A DNA stretch of 64,000 bases from CAVWNR01 sp963756525 (GTDB taxonomy: Bacteria; Actinomycetota; Actinomycetes; Mycobacteriales; Jatrophihabitantaceae): the NCBI GenBank assembly GCA_963756525.1, contig CAVWNR010000006.1:186001-250000 (forward strand), in the 5' to 3' direction. The position numbers were made by a program, and so were the translations under genes. The first letter of the stretch is position 1. Each line of letters opens with the position of its first letter. Below, in pieces: positions 7,923 through 15,607 of the stretch. The notes under the pieces were generated by a model. It did no database searches and was not told the origin of the DNA. It was given only the letters and a program-made list of their open reading frames with translations.

Positions 7923-8834
7923 ATGGCCAACCCCGAGCCCGCCCTCGACGTCGGGCGGCTGAGGCTGCTGCGTGAGGTCGCGATCCGCGGCTCGATCTCC
8001 GGGGCGGCGCGCGTGCTGCGGCTCACGCCGTCGGCCGTGTCGCAGCAGCTTGCCGTGCTGGAACGCGAGGCGGGCACGCCGCTGCTCGACCGCTCGCCGC
8101 GCGGGGTGGCCCTCACCGGAGCGGGACACGCCCTGGCCGAACGGGCGGGCGCGATCCTCGACCTGCTGGCGTCGGCGCGCGCGGACCTCGACCGGATCTC
8201 CGGGGAGGTGACCGGGCCGGTGTCCGTCGCCGCGGTGGCCAGTGCCGCAGCCGCGCTGATCTCGCCGGCGTTGACGGCGTTAGCCGCCAGCCATCCGCAG
8301 ATCGCGGTGTCGGTCGTCGTGGCCGAGCCGGCGCGCAGCGTGGAGCAGTTGCTCGCCGGCGACGTCGACCTCGCCGTAGTCGACGAATACGACTACGTAC
8401 CGCTCGCCCTCCCGGAGGCGCTGGTCGCCGTCGACCTGTGCACCGAACCGCTCGTCGCGGTCGGCCGGCACGGTCAGTGGCCACGGCGCGGTGGCGTCAG
8501 CCTCACCGCGCTCGCCGACGCCGACTGGGTGATGCCGCCGGACGACGCGGCCTGCGGGCGGGCGGTGCGCTCCGCCTGCCGGGCCGAGGGTTTCGAGCCA
8601 CGAGTGCGGTGGGAGACCGACGACATGCTGCTGCTCGTCCGGGCCGTAGCGGCGGGGCACGGGGTGGCCGTGCTGCCGCGGCTGGCCGTCGCCGTCGACG
8701 CGGCCGACGTCGAGGCACGCCCGCTGCGCGAGCCGACGCTGACCCGGCGCTTGATCGCGGTAACCCGGTCGAGCGCGCGGGGTCGCCCGGTCGTGCAGTC
8801 CGTGCTCGCTGCGCTCGCCGATGCGGCGCGCTAA
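7923..8834 (+). CDS. LysR-family transcriptional regulator
   Basis: 303 residues, the usual LysR length. The N-terminal winged helix-turn-helix covers about residues 8-66 (RLRLLREVAIRGSISGAARV, then TPSAVSQQLAVLEREAGTPL), a linker helix follows, and a periplasmic-binding-protein-like effector domain fills about 90-295. It is divergent from the ALDH7 gene, so it most likely controls that gene and itself from the shared 57-bp gap, responding to a pathway metabolite such as a lysine-derived compound. A TAAGTT -10 six bases before the ATG suggests a leaderless message. The effector is not deducible. Confidence 0.9.
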   Translation: MANPEPALDVGRLRLLREVAIRGSISGAARVLRLTPSAVSQQLAVLEREAGTPLLDRSPRGVALTGAGHALAERAGAILDLLASARADLDRISGEVTGPVSVAAVASAAAALISPALTALAASHPQIAVSVVVAEPARSVEQLLAGDVDLAVVDEYDYVPLALPEALVAVDLCTEPLVAVGRHGQWPRRGGVSLTALADADWVMPPDDAACGRAVRSACRAEGFEPRVRWETDDMLLLVRAVAAGHGVAVLPRLAVAVDAADVEARPLREPTLTRRLIAVTRSSARGRPVVQSVLAALADAAR

Positions 8835-8859
8835 CCGACGTGAGCAGGAGAATGGACGG

Positions 8860-9342
8860 GTGATCACGGTTCGCCCCGTCGCGCCGGACGAATGGCGCTT
8901 GCTTCGCGAGATCCGGCTTGCTGCGCTGCGCGACTCACCGTTCGCGTTCGGCTCGACGTACGCCCGGGAACTCGGGTTCGACGAGCAGGTGTGGCGCTTG
9001 CGCGTCGCCGGCCGCGGGTACTTCCTGGCGGTGGACGGCGGGTCACCGGTCGGCCTGGCCGCCGGCTACCGCGACCCGGACGCTCTGCCAGGGCGGCGCG
9101 AGCTGGTGTCCATGTGGATCACCCCGGCGGCGCGCGGTTACGGGGTCGCGGCGCTGCTGATCGACGCCGTCGCCGGTTGGGCGCGCGCCGACGGAGCGGA
9201 CGAGCTCGCGCTGTGGGTGGTCGACGCCAACGACGCCGCGCTGCGGGCGTACCGGCGGGCCGGCTTCGTCGAGACGGGCGAACGGCAGCCGGTGCTTCCG
9301 GGCGATCCGCGTATGGAGCAGCGGATGGTGCTCGGGCTGTAG
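8860..9342 (+). CDS. GNAT-family N-acetyltransferase
   Basis: 160 residues of the GNAT fold. The acetyl-CoA binding motif A is MWITPAARGYGVAALLIDAVAGWA, with R/Q-x-x-G-x-G/A in the form ARGYGVA; a C-terminal AYRRAGFVETGERQP motif B follows. The N-terminus ITVRPVAPDEWRLLREIRLAALRDSPFAFG is typical of GNAT proteins related to RimI-like and small-molecule acetyltransferases. GTG is chosen since AGGAG lies about 9 nt upstream; an ATG 8 nt earlier is out of frame and terminates after three codons, ending in GTGA across this start. Substrate unknown. Confidence 0.88.
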   Translation: MITVRPVAPDEWRLLREIRLAALRDSPFAFGSTYARELGFDEQVWRLRVAGRGYFLAVDGGSPVGLAAGYRDPDALPGRRELVSMWITPAARGYGVAALLIDAVAGWARADGADELALWVVDANDAALRAYRRAGFVETGERQPVLPGDPRMEQRMVLGL

Positions 9343-9346
9343 CCGA

Positions 9347-10006
9347 TCAGTTCTTGCCGGGGTCCGGCGCCGGATGTTCGGTGCGCTCGTCGGAGTCCTC
9401 GAGCACCACCTCGGCCTGGCGGTGCGGGTCGTCGCTGCCGGCGGTCCGCTCCTCCGGGAGCAGCTGTGCGCGCTCGTCGACGCGCGTCTCGTCGACCGCG
9501 GCGTCCGGCTGGTAGCGGCGCAACCGAGGCGACACCTCGATCATGGGCAGTCCCGGCACACCGGGCACGCCAGCCGCCAGCACATCGCCCTCGTCCAGGT
9601 CGATCGGGTGCGAACCGGCGTCCGGCGAGCCGGTGAGGCCGGTGTCCTCGGGGTGGACTCCGGTGTGCGGACCGGGCGCCTCGACCACCCCGTATCCCAC
9701 GTTGTAATGGGCGAACAGCTCCTGCTCCTGTTCCGCAGTCAGCGCGACATCCGGGTCGCTGTGCGGCGCGATCACAAGGTCGTCCCTGGTGTAGGGGACG
9801 AGCACGCGCCCGTCCACCCAGCGCGCCTCCGCCAGCGGGACCAGTGACTGATGACGGCCGAACAGGCCGCTGCGCACGGCGACCCAGGTCGGCACGCTCG
9901 ACACGTCGTCGACGAACAAGCCCACGATCTTGCCGAGCTTCTCGTCGAACTCGTTTGTCAGCTCGGCGCCTTCCAGGCTGCGGTAGTCGGGAACCTGCAC
10001 GCTCAT
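9347..10006 (-). CDS. PRC-barrel domain protein
   Basis: 219 residues. A PRC-barrel domain occupies about residues 5-85 (SLEGAELTNEFDEKLGKIVGLFVDD ending in DDLVIAPH); the rest is acidic and probably unstructured, with DETRVDERAQLLPEERT near the middle. In actinobacteria such proteins are soluble, abundant and often stress-induced; PRC barrels are thought to mediate protein contacts. The gene is convergent with the GNAT gene, the stops being 4 bp apart, and divergent from gnd. The ATG follows GAGGGAG very closely, so the GTG two codons in (10000) is an alternative start. Function is not known. Confidence 0.78.
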   Translation of the reverse strand: MSVQVPDYRSLEGAELTNEFDEKLGKIVGLFVDDVSSVPTWVAVRSGLFGRHQSLVPLAEARWVDGRVLVPYTRDDLVIAPHSDPDVALTAEQEQELFAHYNVGYGVVEAPGPHTGVHPEDTGLTGSPDAGSHPIDLDEGDVLAAGVPGVPGLPMIEVSPRLRRYQPDAAVDETRVDERAQLLPEERTAGSDDPHRQAEVVLEDSDERTEHPAPDPGKN

Positions 10007-10097
10007 CTCCCTCGGTCAGCGGTCCGCGCCCTCGGATCGTAGAACGGGGCGATCGGGGCCTTCAGTAGCGTTGCCCCATCGAGCGACGGAGGCGGCA

Positions 10098-11540
10098 ATG
10101 AGCGACATCGGGGCAACGGCACAAATCGGCGTCACCGGGCTCGCCGTGATGGGGCGCAACCTGGCGCGCAACCTGGCCCGGCATGGCCATCGGGTCGCCC
10201 TGCACAACCGAACGGTCGAGCGCACCCGCAGCCTGGTAGCCCAGCACGGCCGTGAGGGAAGCTTCGCGCCCAGCGAGTCGATGCGCGAGTTCGTCGCAAG
10301 CCTGCAACGGCCGCGAGCGATCATCGTCATGGTTCAGGCCGGTGCGCCGACGGACGCGGTGATCGCCGAGCTGACGCCGCTGCTGGACGACGGCGACATC
10401 GTCGTCGACTGCGGCAACGCGCACTTCGCCGACACCCGCCGCCGCGAGGCCGACCTGAAACCGCGCGGCCTGCACTTCGTCGGCAGCGGGGTGTCCGGCG
10501 GCGAGGAGGGCGCGCTGCTCGGTCCGAGCATTATGCCGGGCGGGTCGGCGCAGTCCTACGAGAAGCTCGGCCCCATCTTCGAGTCGATCGCCGCGCAGGT
10601 GGACGGCACGCCGTGCTGCACGCACGTCGGCCCGGACGGCGCGGGCCACTTCGTGAAGATGGTGCACAACGGCATCGAGTACGCCGACATGCAACTCATC
10701 GCCGAGGCCTACGACCTCCTGCGCGCCGGCCTCGACGCCGAACCGTCCCGGCTGGCCGAGATCTTCCGGCAATGGAACGAGGGAGATCTCGAGTCGTTCC
10801 TCATCGAGATCACCGCCGACGTCCTGGCGCACGTCGACGCCGACACCGGCAGACCGTTCGTCGACATCGTGCTCGACGAGGCCGAGCAGAAGGGCACCGG
10901 CCGCTGGACGGTGCAGACCGCGCTCGACCTCGGCGTGCCGATCACCGGCATCGCGGAGGCCACCTTCGCCCGCTCGCTGTCCGGCCATGCCGAGCAGCGC
11001 CGGGCGGCACGGGGCCCGCTCGCCGAAGAGAACAAGCTCGGGACCGACGACCCCGACGCGTTCGTCGAGGACGTGCGCCGCGCGCTCTACGCGTCGAAGG
11101 TGGTCGCCTACGCGCAGGGCTTCGACCTGATCACGGCCGGGTCGGCGGAGTACGGCTGGGCCATCGACCGGGGAGCGATGGCGACGATCTGGCGCGGCGG
11201 CTGCATCATCCGGGCCCGGTTCCTCGACCGGATCCGCGAGGCGTACGCCGCCGACCCGCAGCTGCCGTCGCTGCTCCTCGCGCCCTACTTCACGCAGGCG
11301 GTCCGAGAAGGCGTCGCGTCCTGGCGACGGGTCGTCGCGCAGGCCGCGCTCGGCGGCATCCCGACCCCGGCGTTCTCCTCGTCGCTGGCCTACTACGACG
11401 GGCTGCGCCGCAAGCCGCTCCCCGCCGCGCTCATCCAGGCACTGCGGGACAACTTCGGCGCGCACACCTACCGCCGCGTCGATCGCGACGGCGCGTTCCA
11501 CACTCTCTGGGGCGCCGGGCGCACCGAGACGCCGGCATAG
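10098..11540 (+). CDS. gnd: 6-phosphogluconate dehydrogenase, decarboxylating (GndA type)
   Basis: 480 residues, the normal length of the long homodimeric form. It converts 6-phosphogluconate to ribulose 5-phosphate and CO2 in the oxidative pentose phosphate pathway, reducing NADP+. Seen: the nucleotide-binding TGLAVMGRNLARNLARHG, the family block VSGGEEGALLGPSIMPGG, catalytic Lys in HFVKMVHNGIEYADMQ and GTGRWTVQTALDLG. The ATG with GGAGG at 10088-10092 is chosen; a candidate -10 TAGCGT sits at 10066-10071. Its TAG stop forms part of the candidate -10 of fbiC, so the two genes are packed back to back but may be transcribed separately. Confidence 0.96.
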   Translation: MSDIGATAQIGVTGLAVMGRNLARNLARHGHRVALHNRTVERTRSLVAQHGREGSFAPSESMREFVASLQRPRAIIVMVQAGAPTDAVIAELTPLLDDGDIVVDCGNAHFADTRRREADLKPRGLHFVGSGVSGGEEGALLGPSIMPGGSAQSYEKLGPIFESIAAQVDGTPCCTHVGPDGAGHFVKMVHNGIEYADMQLIAEAYDLLRAGLDAEPSRLAEIFRQWNEGDLESFLIEITADVLAHVDADTGRPFVDIVLDEAEQKGTGRWTVQTALDLGVPITGIAEATFARSLSGHAEQRRAARGPLAEENKLGTDDPDAFVEDVRRALYASKVVAYAQGFDLITAGSAEYGWAIDRGAMATIWRGGCIIRARFLDRIREAYAADPQLPSLLLAPYFTQAVREGVASWRRVVAQAALGGIPTPAFSSSLAYYDGLRRKPLPAALIQALRDNFGAHTYRRVDRDGAFHTLWGAGRTETPA

Positions 11541-11543
11541 GCT
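11538..11543 (+). promoter_or_regulatory. Candidate -10 (TAGGCT) for leaderless fbiC
   Basis: TAGGCT is seven bases upstream of the fbiC GTG, which fits the TANNNT-N6/7-start pattern of actinobacterial leaderless genes. The first three bases are the stop codon of gnd. No clear -35 was seen. Confidence 0.45.
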
Positions 11544-11550
11544 CACCCGT

Positions 11551-14061
11551 GTGATCGACGAGTCCCAGCCGTCCGGGTCCGCGGTGCGTCGCGCGCTGCG
11601 GCGCGCCCGTGACGGCGCCGCGCTGGACGTGACGGAGTCGGCCGTGCTGATGGCCGTGCGCGGTGAACAGCTGGCCGAGTTGACGGCGATCGCCGGTCGG
11701 GTGCGCGAGGCCGGGCTGCGCGCCGCCGGCCGGCCCGGCGTGATCACCTACTCCCGCAAGGTGTTCATTCCGCTGACCCGACTGTGCCGGGACCGCTGCC
11801 GTTACTGCACGTTCGTGACGGTTCCGCACCGCGTGCCGGCGGCGTACCTGGAGATCGACGAGGTCGTCGACATCGCCGCGCGCGGTGCCGAACTGGGCTG
11901 CAAGGAGGCGCTGTTCACGCTGGGCGACCGGCCCGAAGACCGATGGCCGCAGGCGAAAGCATGGCTGGAGCAGCGCGGCTACGACAGCACGATCGCCTAC
12001 CTGCGTGCGGCGGCGATCGCGGTGCTGGAGCGCACCGGCCTGCTGCCGCACCTGAACCCGGGCGTGCTGAGCTGGACCGAGCTGTCGCGGCTCAAGCCGG
12101 TCGCGCCGAGCATGGGGATGATGCTCGAGACCACGTCGCGGCGGCTGTTCGAAGATCCGGGCGGCGCGCACTACGGCAGCCCGGACAAGGATCCCGCGGT
12201 GCGGCTTCGGGTGCTCGACGACGCCGGGCGGCTCAACATCCCGTTCACCACGGGCATCCTCGTCGGGATCGGTGAGACGCGGCTCGAGCGCGCGGAGTCG
12301 ATCTTCGCGGTCCGGCGCACGGCGCGCGAGTACGGCGCCATCCAGGAAGTGATCGTGCAGAACTTCCGGGCCAAGGACGACACCGCCATGCGTGGCGAGC
12401 CCGACCTGGATGTGGACGAGTACGTGGCGACGATCGCGGTGGCCCGGCTGCTGCTCGGCCCGGCGATGCGGGTGCAGGCGCCGCCGAACCTGGTCGAGCT
12501 CGCCGAGTGCGAGCGGCTGCTCGCGGCGGGCGTCGACGACTGGGGCGGCGTGTCGCCGTTGACGCCGGACCACGTCAACCCCGAGCGGCCCTGGCCGCAG
12601 ATCGACGCGCTGCGCGAGGTCACCGCAGCGGCGGGCTTCACCCTGCGGGAGCGGCTCACCGCTCATCCGCAGTACGTGCGCGCGCAGACGCCCTGGCTGG
12701 ACCCACGCATCGTCGCGCACGTGCGCGCGCTCGCCGACGACACCGGGCTGGCCGACGAGGCGGCGCGACCGCGCGGGATCGCCTGGCAGGAGCCGGATCC
12801 GCAGTGGCAGTCGTCCGGCCGGGTCGATCTGCACACCGCCGTCGACACCGAAGGGCGCACCGACGATCGCCGGTCGGACTTCGACGACGTGTACGGCGAC
12901 TGGGCCGAGATCGCCGCGCGCGTCCGAACCACCGCACCGCAGCGGCTCGACGGCGATGTCGCCGCCGCGCTGCACGCCGCCGAACGCGACCCGGGCAAGC
13001 TGTCCGAACAACACGCGCTCGCGCTGATCACCGCCGACGGCCCGGCGTTGGACGCCGTCTGCCGGCTCGCCGACGACCTGCGCCGCGACGTGGTCGGCGA
13101 CGACGTCACCTACGTCGTCAACCGGAACATCAACTTCACCAACGTCTGCTACACCGGCTGCCGGTTCTGCGCATTCGCCCAGCGCGCCACGGACGCCGAC
13201 GCCTACACCCTGTCGATCGACGAGATCGAAGCGCGAGTGCGCGAGGCATGGGCGCAGGGTGCGACGGAGATCTGCATGCAGGGCGGCATCGACCCGGCCC
13301 TGCCGGCGACTGCCTACTTCGATCTGGCGCGCGCCGTGAAGCGGGCCGCGCCGGGCATTCACCTGCACGCGTTCAGCCCGATGGAGGTTGTCAACGGCGC
13401 GGCCCGCACCAATCTCTCGATCCGCGAGTGGCTCACCGCAGCCCACGACGCGGGCGTCGACTCGCTGCCCGGAACCGCGGCGGAGATCCTCGACGACGAC
13501 GTGCGCTGGGTGCTCACCAAGGGAAAGCTGCCCACCAGCGCCTGGCTCGAGGTGATCACCGCCGCGCACCGGCTGGGCATCCCGACGACCAGCACGATGA
13601 TGTTCGGCCACGTCGACCGTCCCGACCACTGGGTACGCCACCTGCGACTGCTCGCCCGCGTGCAGGACGACACCGGCGGGTTCACCGAGTTCGTCCCGCT
13701 GCCGTTCGTGCATCAGCAGGCGCCGATCTACCTCGCCGGCGTGGCCAGGCCGGGTCCGTCCCAGCGCGACAACCGTGCCGTGCACGCCATGGCCCGCATC
13801 CTGCTGCACGGTCGGGTGCGCAACATTCAGACCAGCTGGGTGAAGCTCGGCGACGAGGGCACCCTCGACATGCTCCGTTGCGGAGCGAACGATCTCGGCG
13901 GCACGCTGATGGAGGAGACGATCAGCCGGATGGCCGGATCGGCGCACGGCTCGCGGCGCAACGCTGCGGAACTCGAAGCGCTGGCCGGCCGCATCGGCCG
14001 CCCCGCCCGTCAGCGGAGCACGCTCTACGGCGACGTGCCCGGCGTGCTGCGCGTCGGCTAG
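11551..14061 (+). CDS. fbiC: FO synthase FbiC (CofG-CofH fusion)
   Basis: 836 residues with two radical-SAM halves that together build 7,8-didemethyl-8-hydroxy-5-deazariboflavin (FO), the chromophore of coenzyme F420, from a pyrimidine intermediate and tyrosine. The CofG half carries the CxxxCxxC cluster motif at Cys79, Cys83 and Cys86 (CRDRCRYC); the CofH half carries it at Cys533, Cys537 and Cys540 (CYTGCRFC). Fusion of the two is the actinobacterial form; archaea have separate proteins. The other F420 genes (fbiA, fbiB, fbiD) are not in the window, although in mycobacteria fbiA and fbiB lie beside whiB2, the next gene here. GTG start directly follows a candidate -10, so the mRNA is probably leaderless. 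Confidence 0.96.
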   Translation: MIDESQPSGSAVRRALRRARDGAALDVTESAVLMAVRGEQLAELTAIAGRVREAGLRAAGRPGVITYSRKVFIPLTRLCRDRCRYCTFVTVPHRVPAAYLEIDEVVDIAARGAELGCKEALFTLGDRPEDRWPQAKAWLEQRGYDSTIAYLRAAAIAVLERTGLLPHLNPGVLSWTELSRLKPVAPSMGMMLETTSRRLFEDPGGAHYGSPDKDPAVRLRVLDDAGRLNIPFTTGILVGIGETRLERAESIFAVRRTAREYGAIQEVIVQNFRAKDDTAMRGEPDLDVDEYVATIAVARLLLGPAMRVQAPPNLVELAECERLLAAGVDDWGGVSPLTPDHVNPERPWPQIDALREVTAAAGFTLRERLTAHPQYVRAQTPWLDPRIVAHVRALADDTGLADEAARPRGIAWQEPDPQWQSSGRVDLHTAVDTEGRTDDRRSDFDDVYGDWAEIAARVRTTAPQRLDGDVAAALHAAERDPGKLSEQHALALITADGPALDAVCRLADDLRRDVVGDDVTYVVNRNINFTNVCYTGCRFCAFAQRATDADAYTLSIDEIEARVREAWAQGATEICMQGGIDPALPATAYFDLARAVKRAAPGIHLHAFSPMEVVNGAARTNLSIREWLTAAHDAGVDSLPGTAAEILDDDVRWVLTKGKLPTSAWLEVITAAHRLGIPTTSTMMFGHVDRPDHWVRHLRLLARVQDDTGGFTEFVPLPFVHQQAPIYLAGVARPGPSQRDNRAVHAMARILLHGRVRNIQTSWVKLGDEGTLDMLRCGANDLGGTLMEETISRMAGSAHGSRRNAAELEALAGRIGRPARQRSTLYGDVPGVLRVG

Positions 14062-14131
14062 CGGCAGCGTTTCGTCGCTGCCCCCTTATTGATCGGCGAT
14101 TGTTCCGCCGCGTTCTTTATCAGCCGATGCC

Positions 14132-14161
14132 TTGACTTCAGGGCAACGACACGAGTGTAAT
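14132..14161 (+). promoter_or_regulatory. Promoter of the whiB gene
   Basis: -35 TTGACT at 14132-14137 and -10 TGTAAT at 14156-14161 with an 18-bp spacer, close to the housekeeping sigma consensus. The transcription start would lie near 14168, giving a leader of about 45 nt with AGGAGGG before the whiB ATG. Confidence 0.65.
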
Positions 14162-14213
14162 TTCAGCAGTGTCATCCGGTTGCGGGGATCGGCCACCAGT
14201 CCCAGGAGGGGCC

Positions 14214-14504
14214 ATGACGGACATCGGCATTGATCTCTCGAACGCGGACAACGCCGCACTGACCAGCATCTTCGGCCTGCCCGAGGAACAGAGCTGGCAG
14301 GAGCGTGCGCTGTGCTCGCAGACCGATCCGGAGGCGTTCTTCCCCGAGAAGGGCGGCTCCACCCGGGAGGCGAAGCGCATCTGCATCGGCTGCGAAGTGC
14401 GCTCCGATTGCCTCGAGTACGCCCTCGAGCACGACGAACGGTTCGGCATCTGGGGCGGGCTCTCCGAACGGGAGCGCCGCCGCCTCAAGCGCCGCGCCGG
14501 CTAG
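14214..14504 (+). CDS. whiB2: WhiB-family Fe-S transcription factor (WhiB2/WhmD-like)
   Basis: 96 residues. Four cysteines at 34, 57, 60 and 66 (C-x22-C-x2-C-x5-C) hold a 4Fe-4S cluster; the GIWGG turn at 78-82 and the basic tail ERERRRLKRRAG form the DNA-binding end. The segment TDPEAFFPEKGGSTREAKRIC is shared by the WhiB2/WhmD/WhiB group, needed for septation or sporulation division in actinobacteria, where it works with the principal sigma factor. The neighbourhood (metallopeptidase-like, DUF3499, manB) is that of mycobacterial whiB2, which supports orthology. ATG follows AGGAGGG at 14204-14210; a good promoter lies about 80 bp upstream. Confidence 0.9.
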   Translation: MTDIGIDLSNADNAALTSIFGLPEEQSWQERALCSQTDPEAFFPEKGGSTREAKRICIGCEVRSDCLEYALEHDERFGIWGGLSERERRRLKRRAG

Positions 14505-14520
14505 CCCCTCACCCGTTCGT

Positions 14521-14569
14521 GTTGATGTTGGACTTGTGGTCGATATTCGACCACAAGTCCAACATCAAC
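14521..14569. terminator. 23-bp perfect inverted repeat between convergent genes
   Basis: Arms 14521-14543 and 14547-14569 are perfect reverse complements separated by only TAT. It sits 17 bp after the whiB stop and 11 bp before the stop of the opposing gene, so it could terminate both transcripts. No T-tract follows, as is common in actinobacteria. Its stem is far less GC-rich than the flanks, which is unusual for a native terminator. Confidence 0.6.
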
Positions 14570-14579
14570 GCCGGAAGGG

Positions 14580-15062
14580 TCAGAGGTCGAGGTCGTCGAG
14601 GTCCTTGCCGAGCAGCTCGGCGGCAAGCTCCGCGACGACGGTGAAGACCAGCTCGCCCTGCGACTCGCGGTCCGGCGCTCGTGCCTCGACCGGACGCCGG
14701 TACACCACGATCAGCGGCTTGCCCGCGGCGTCCAGTCCGGTGCGGTACAGACGCCCGAGCAGCACCCCGTGGTCGGCCACCATCTCCGGGTCGAAATCCG
14801 CGTCGCCGGGCGGGGGCGCCGGCACCTCCTCGACCGCGAAGTCCACATCGTCGAGCTCGGTGGCCCAATGCGCCTCGAGATCCTCCACCGAGTCGAGCAC
14901 CAGGTCGTCGAAGCGTTCCCCCGGAGTGCGCGCCAGCGGCACGCCGCGCGGCGCGAGCGGTCCCCGCAGGCCCCGGCCGTGCCGGTCGCGTCGGCGCCGA
15001 CGAAGCGGTGCCGGGCCACGTGGAGGGCGGTTCTCGGCCTGCACGAGCAGCAGCGTACGCAC
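14580..15062 (-). CDS. Metallopeptidase-like (Zincin_1, Rv3259-type) protein with degenerate active site
   Basis: About 160 residues. The segment GERFDDLVLDSVEDLEAHWA, VDFAVEEVPAPP and LYRTGLDAAGKPLIVVYRRPVEARA follow the layout of the small actinobacterial zincin-like family, and the gene order (whiB2, this gene, DUF3499, manB) equals Rv3260c-Rv3257c. Where related peptidases have HExxH, this protein reads FTVVAELAAELLG, lacking both histidines, so catalysis is unlikely; mycobacterial homologs are also degenerate here. The start is uncertain: two in-frame GTGs (15062, 15044) precede the conserved part and neither has a clear ribosome site. Arg-rich residues near 25-45 may be linker. Function unknown. 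Confidence 0.72.
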   Translation of the reverse strand: MRTLLLVQAENRPPRGPAPLRRRRRDRHGRGLRGPLAPRGVPLARTPGERFDDLVLDSVEDLEAHWATELDDVDFAVEEVPAPPPGDADFDPEMVADHGVLLGRLYRTGLDAAGKPLIVVYRRPVEARAPDRESQGELVFTVVAELAAELLGKDLDDLDL

Positions 15063-15134
15063 CGGCGCCGCGGCGTCCGCGCGACACGATTCGCGGCACG
15101 GCCTCGCCAACCATGGCGCGCGCGGCAAGGGGGC

Positions 15135-15181
15135 TATCGTCACGCGCTGTGGGCGCACCCGAAGCGAGGCGTCGGCGGTGA
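15135..15181 (+). promoter_or_regulatory. Leaderless 10-codon micro-ORF coupled to the DUF3499 gene
   Basis: Candidate -10 TATCGT (15135-15140), eight bases, then GTG at 15149 opening a 10-codon frame (VGAPEARRRR). Its TGA overlaps the GTG of the DUF3499 gene as GTGA. The two starts are 29 nt apart, the same distance as in the manB and CDF leaders of this window. Confidence 0.4.
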
Positions 15182-15534
15182 GGCGGGCGAGGGCCTGCAC
15201 GCGCACCGGCTGCGGGCGAATTGCGGTGGCCACCCTGACCTACGCCTACTCCGACTCGACCGCGGTGGTCGGCCCGCTCGCCAGCTTCGCCGAGCCGCAC
15301 TCCTACGACCTGTGCGAGGAGCACGCCCTCCGGCTGACCGTCCCGCTCGGCTGGGAGGTCGTCCGGCACACCGGCGAGTTCCCCGCGCCGATCCCGCATG
15401 CCGACGACCTGGAGGCGCTCGCCGACGCGGTGCGCGAGGCCGCTCGGGTCGACGGGCCGGCGCGCGGCCCGGCGGCGGGGTCGACGGCCACCGGGCGGCG
15501 TGGCCACCTGAGCGTCGTCCCGCCCGCGCGCTGA
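15178..15534 (+). CDS. DUF3499 protein (Rv3258c-like)
   Basis: 118 residues. The N-terminus has a treble-clef-like arrangement of cysteines and histidine (CTRTGC near 7-12, then HSYDLCEEHALRL near 42-54), suggesting a small zinc-binding fold. The core block VATLTYAYSDSTAVVGPLA is highly conserved in this actinobacterial family, whose function is unknown. GTG is the only usable start before the first cysteine; the preceding micro-ORF ends in GTGA across it. Position between the metallopeptidase-like gene and manB matches mycobacteria and supports identity. The tail past residue 85 is low-complexity. Confidence 0.85.
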   Translation: MRRARACTRTGCGRIAVATLTYAYSDSTAVVGPLASFAEPHSYDLCEEHALRLTVPLGWEVVRHTGEFPAPIPHADDLEALADAVREAARVDGPARGPAAGSTATGRRGHLSVVPPAR

Positions 15535-15560
15535 GCAAGCCGTGGCGCGGGCCGCGCCGG

Positions 15561-15607
15561 TAGGCTCCCCATTCGTGACCTCACCCCGCGAAAGCACCCC
15601 ACGGTGA
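15561..15607 (+). promoter_or_regulatory. Leaderless 10-codon micro-ORF cassette coupled to manB
   Basis: Candidate -10 TAGGCT (15561-15566), eight bases, GTG at 15575 opening a 10-codon frame (VTSPRESTPR), and TGA overlapping the manB GTG as GTGA. Its core CACCCCGCGAAAGCACCCC (15582-15600) recurs with one change before the CDF gene (18633-18651), also in a 29-nt cassette. GAAAG inside it may act as ribosome site for manB. Confidence 0.5.

Noticed and set aside
11431..13947. An 838-codon minus-strand frame opposite fbiC
   Set aside because: Antisense shadow of fbiC with no recognisable domain.
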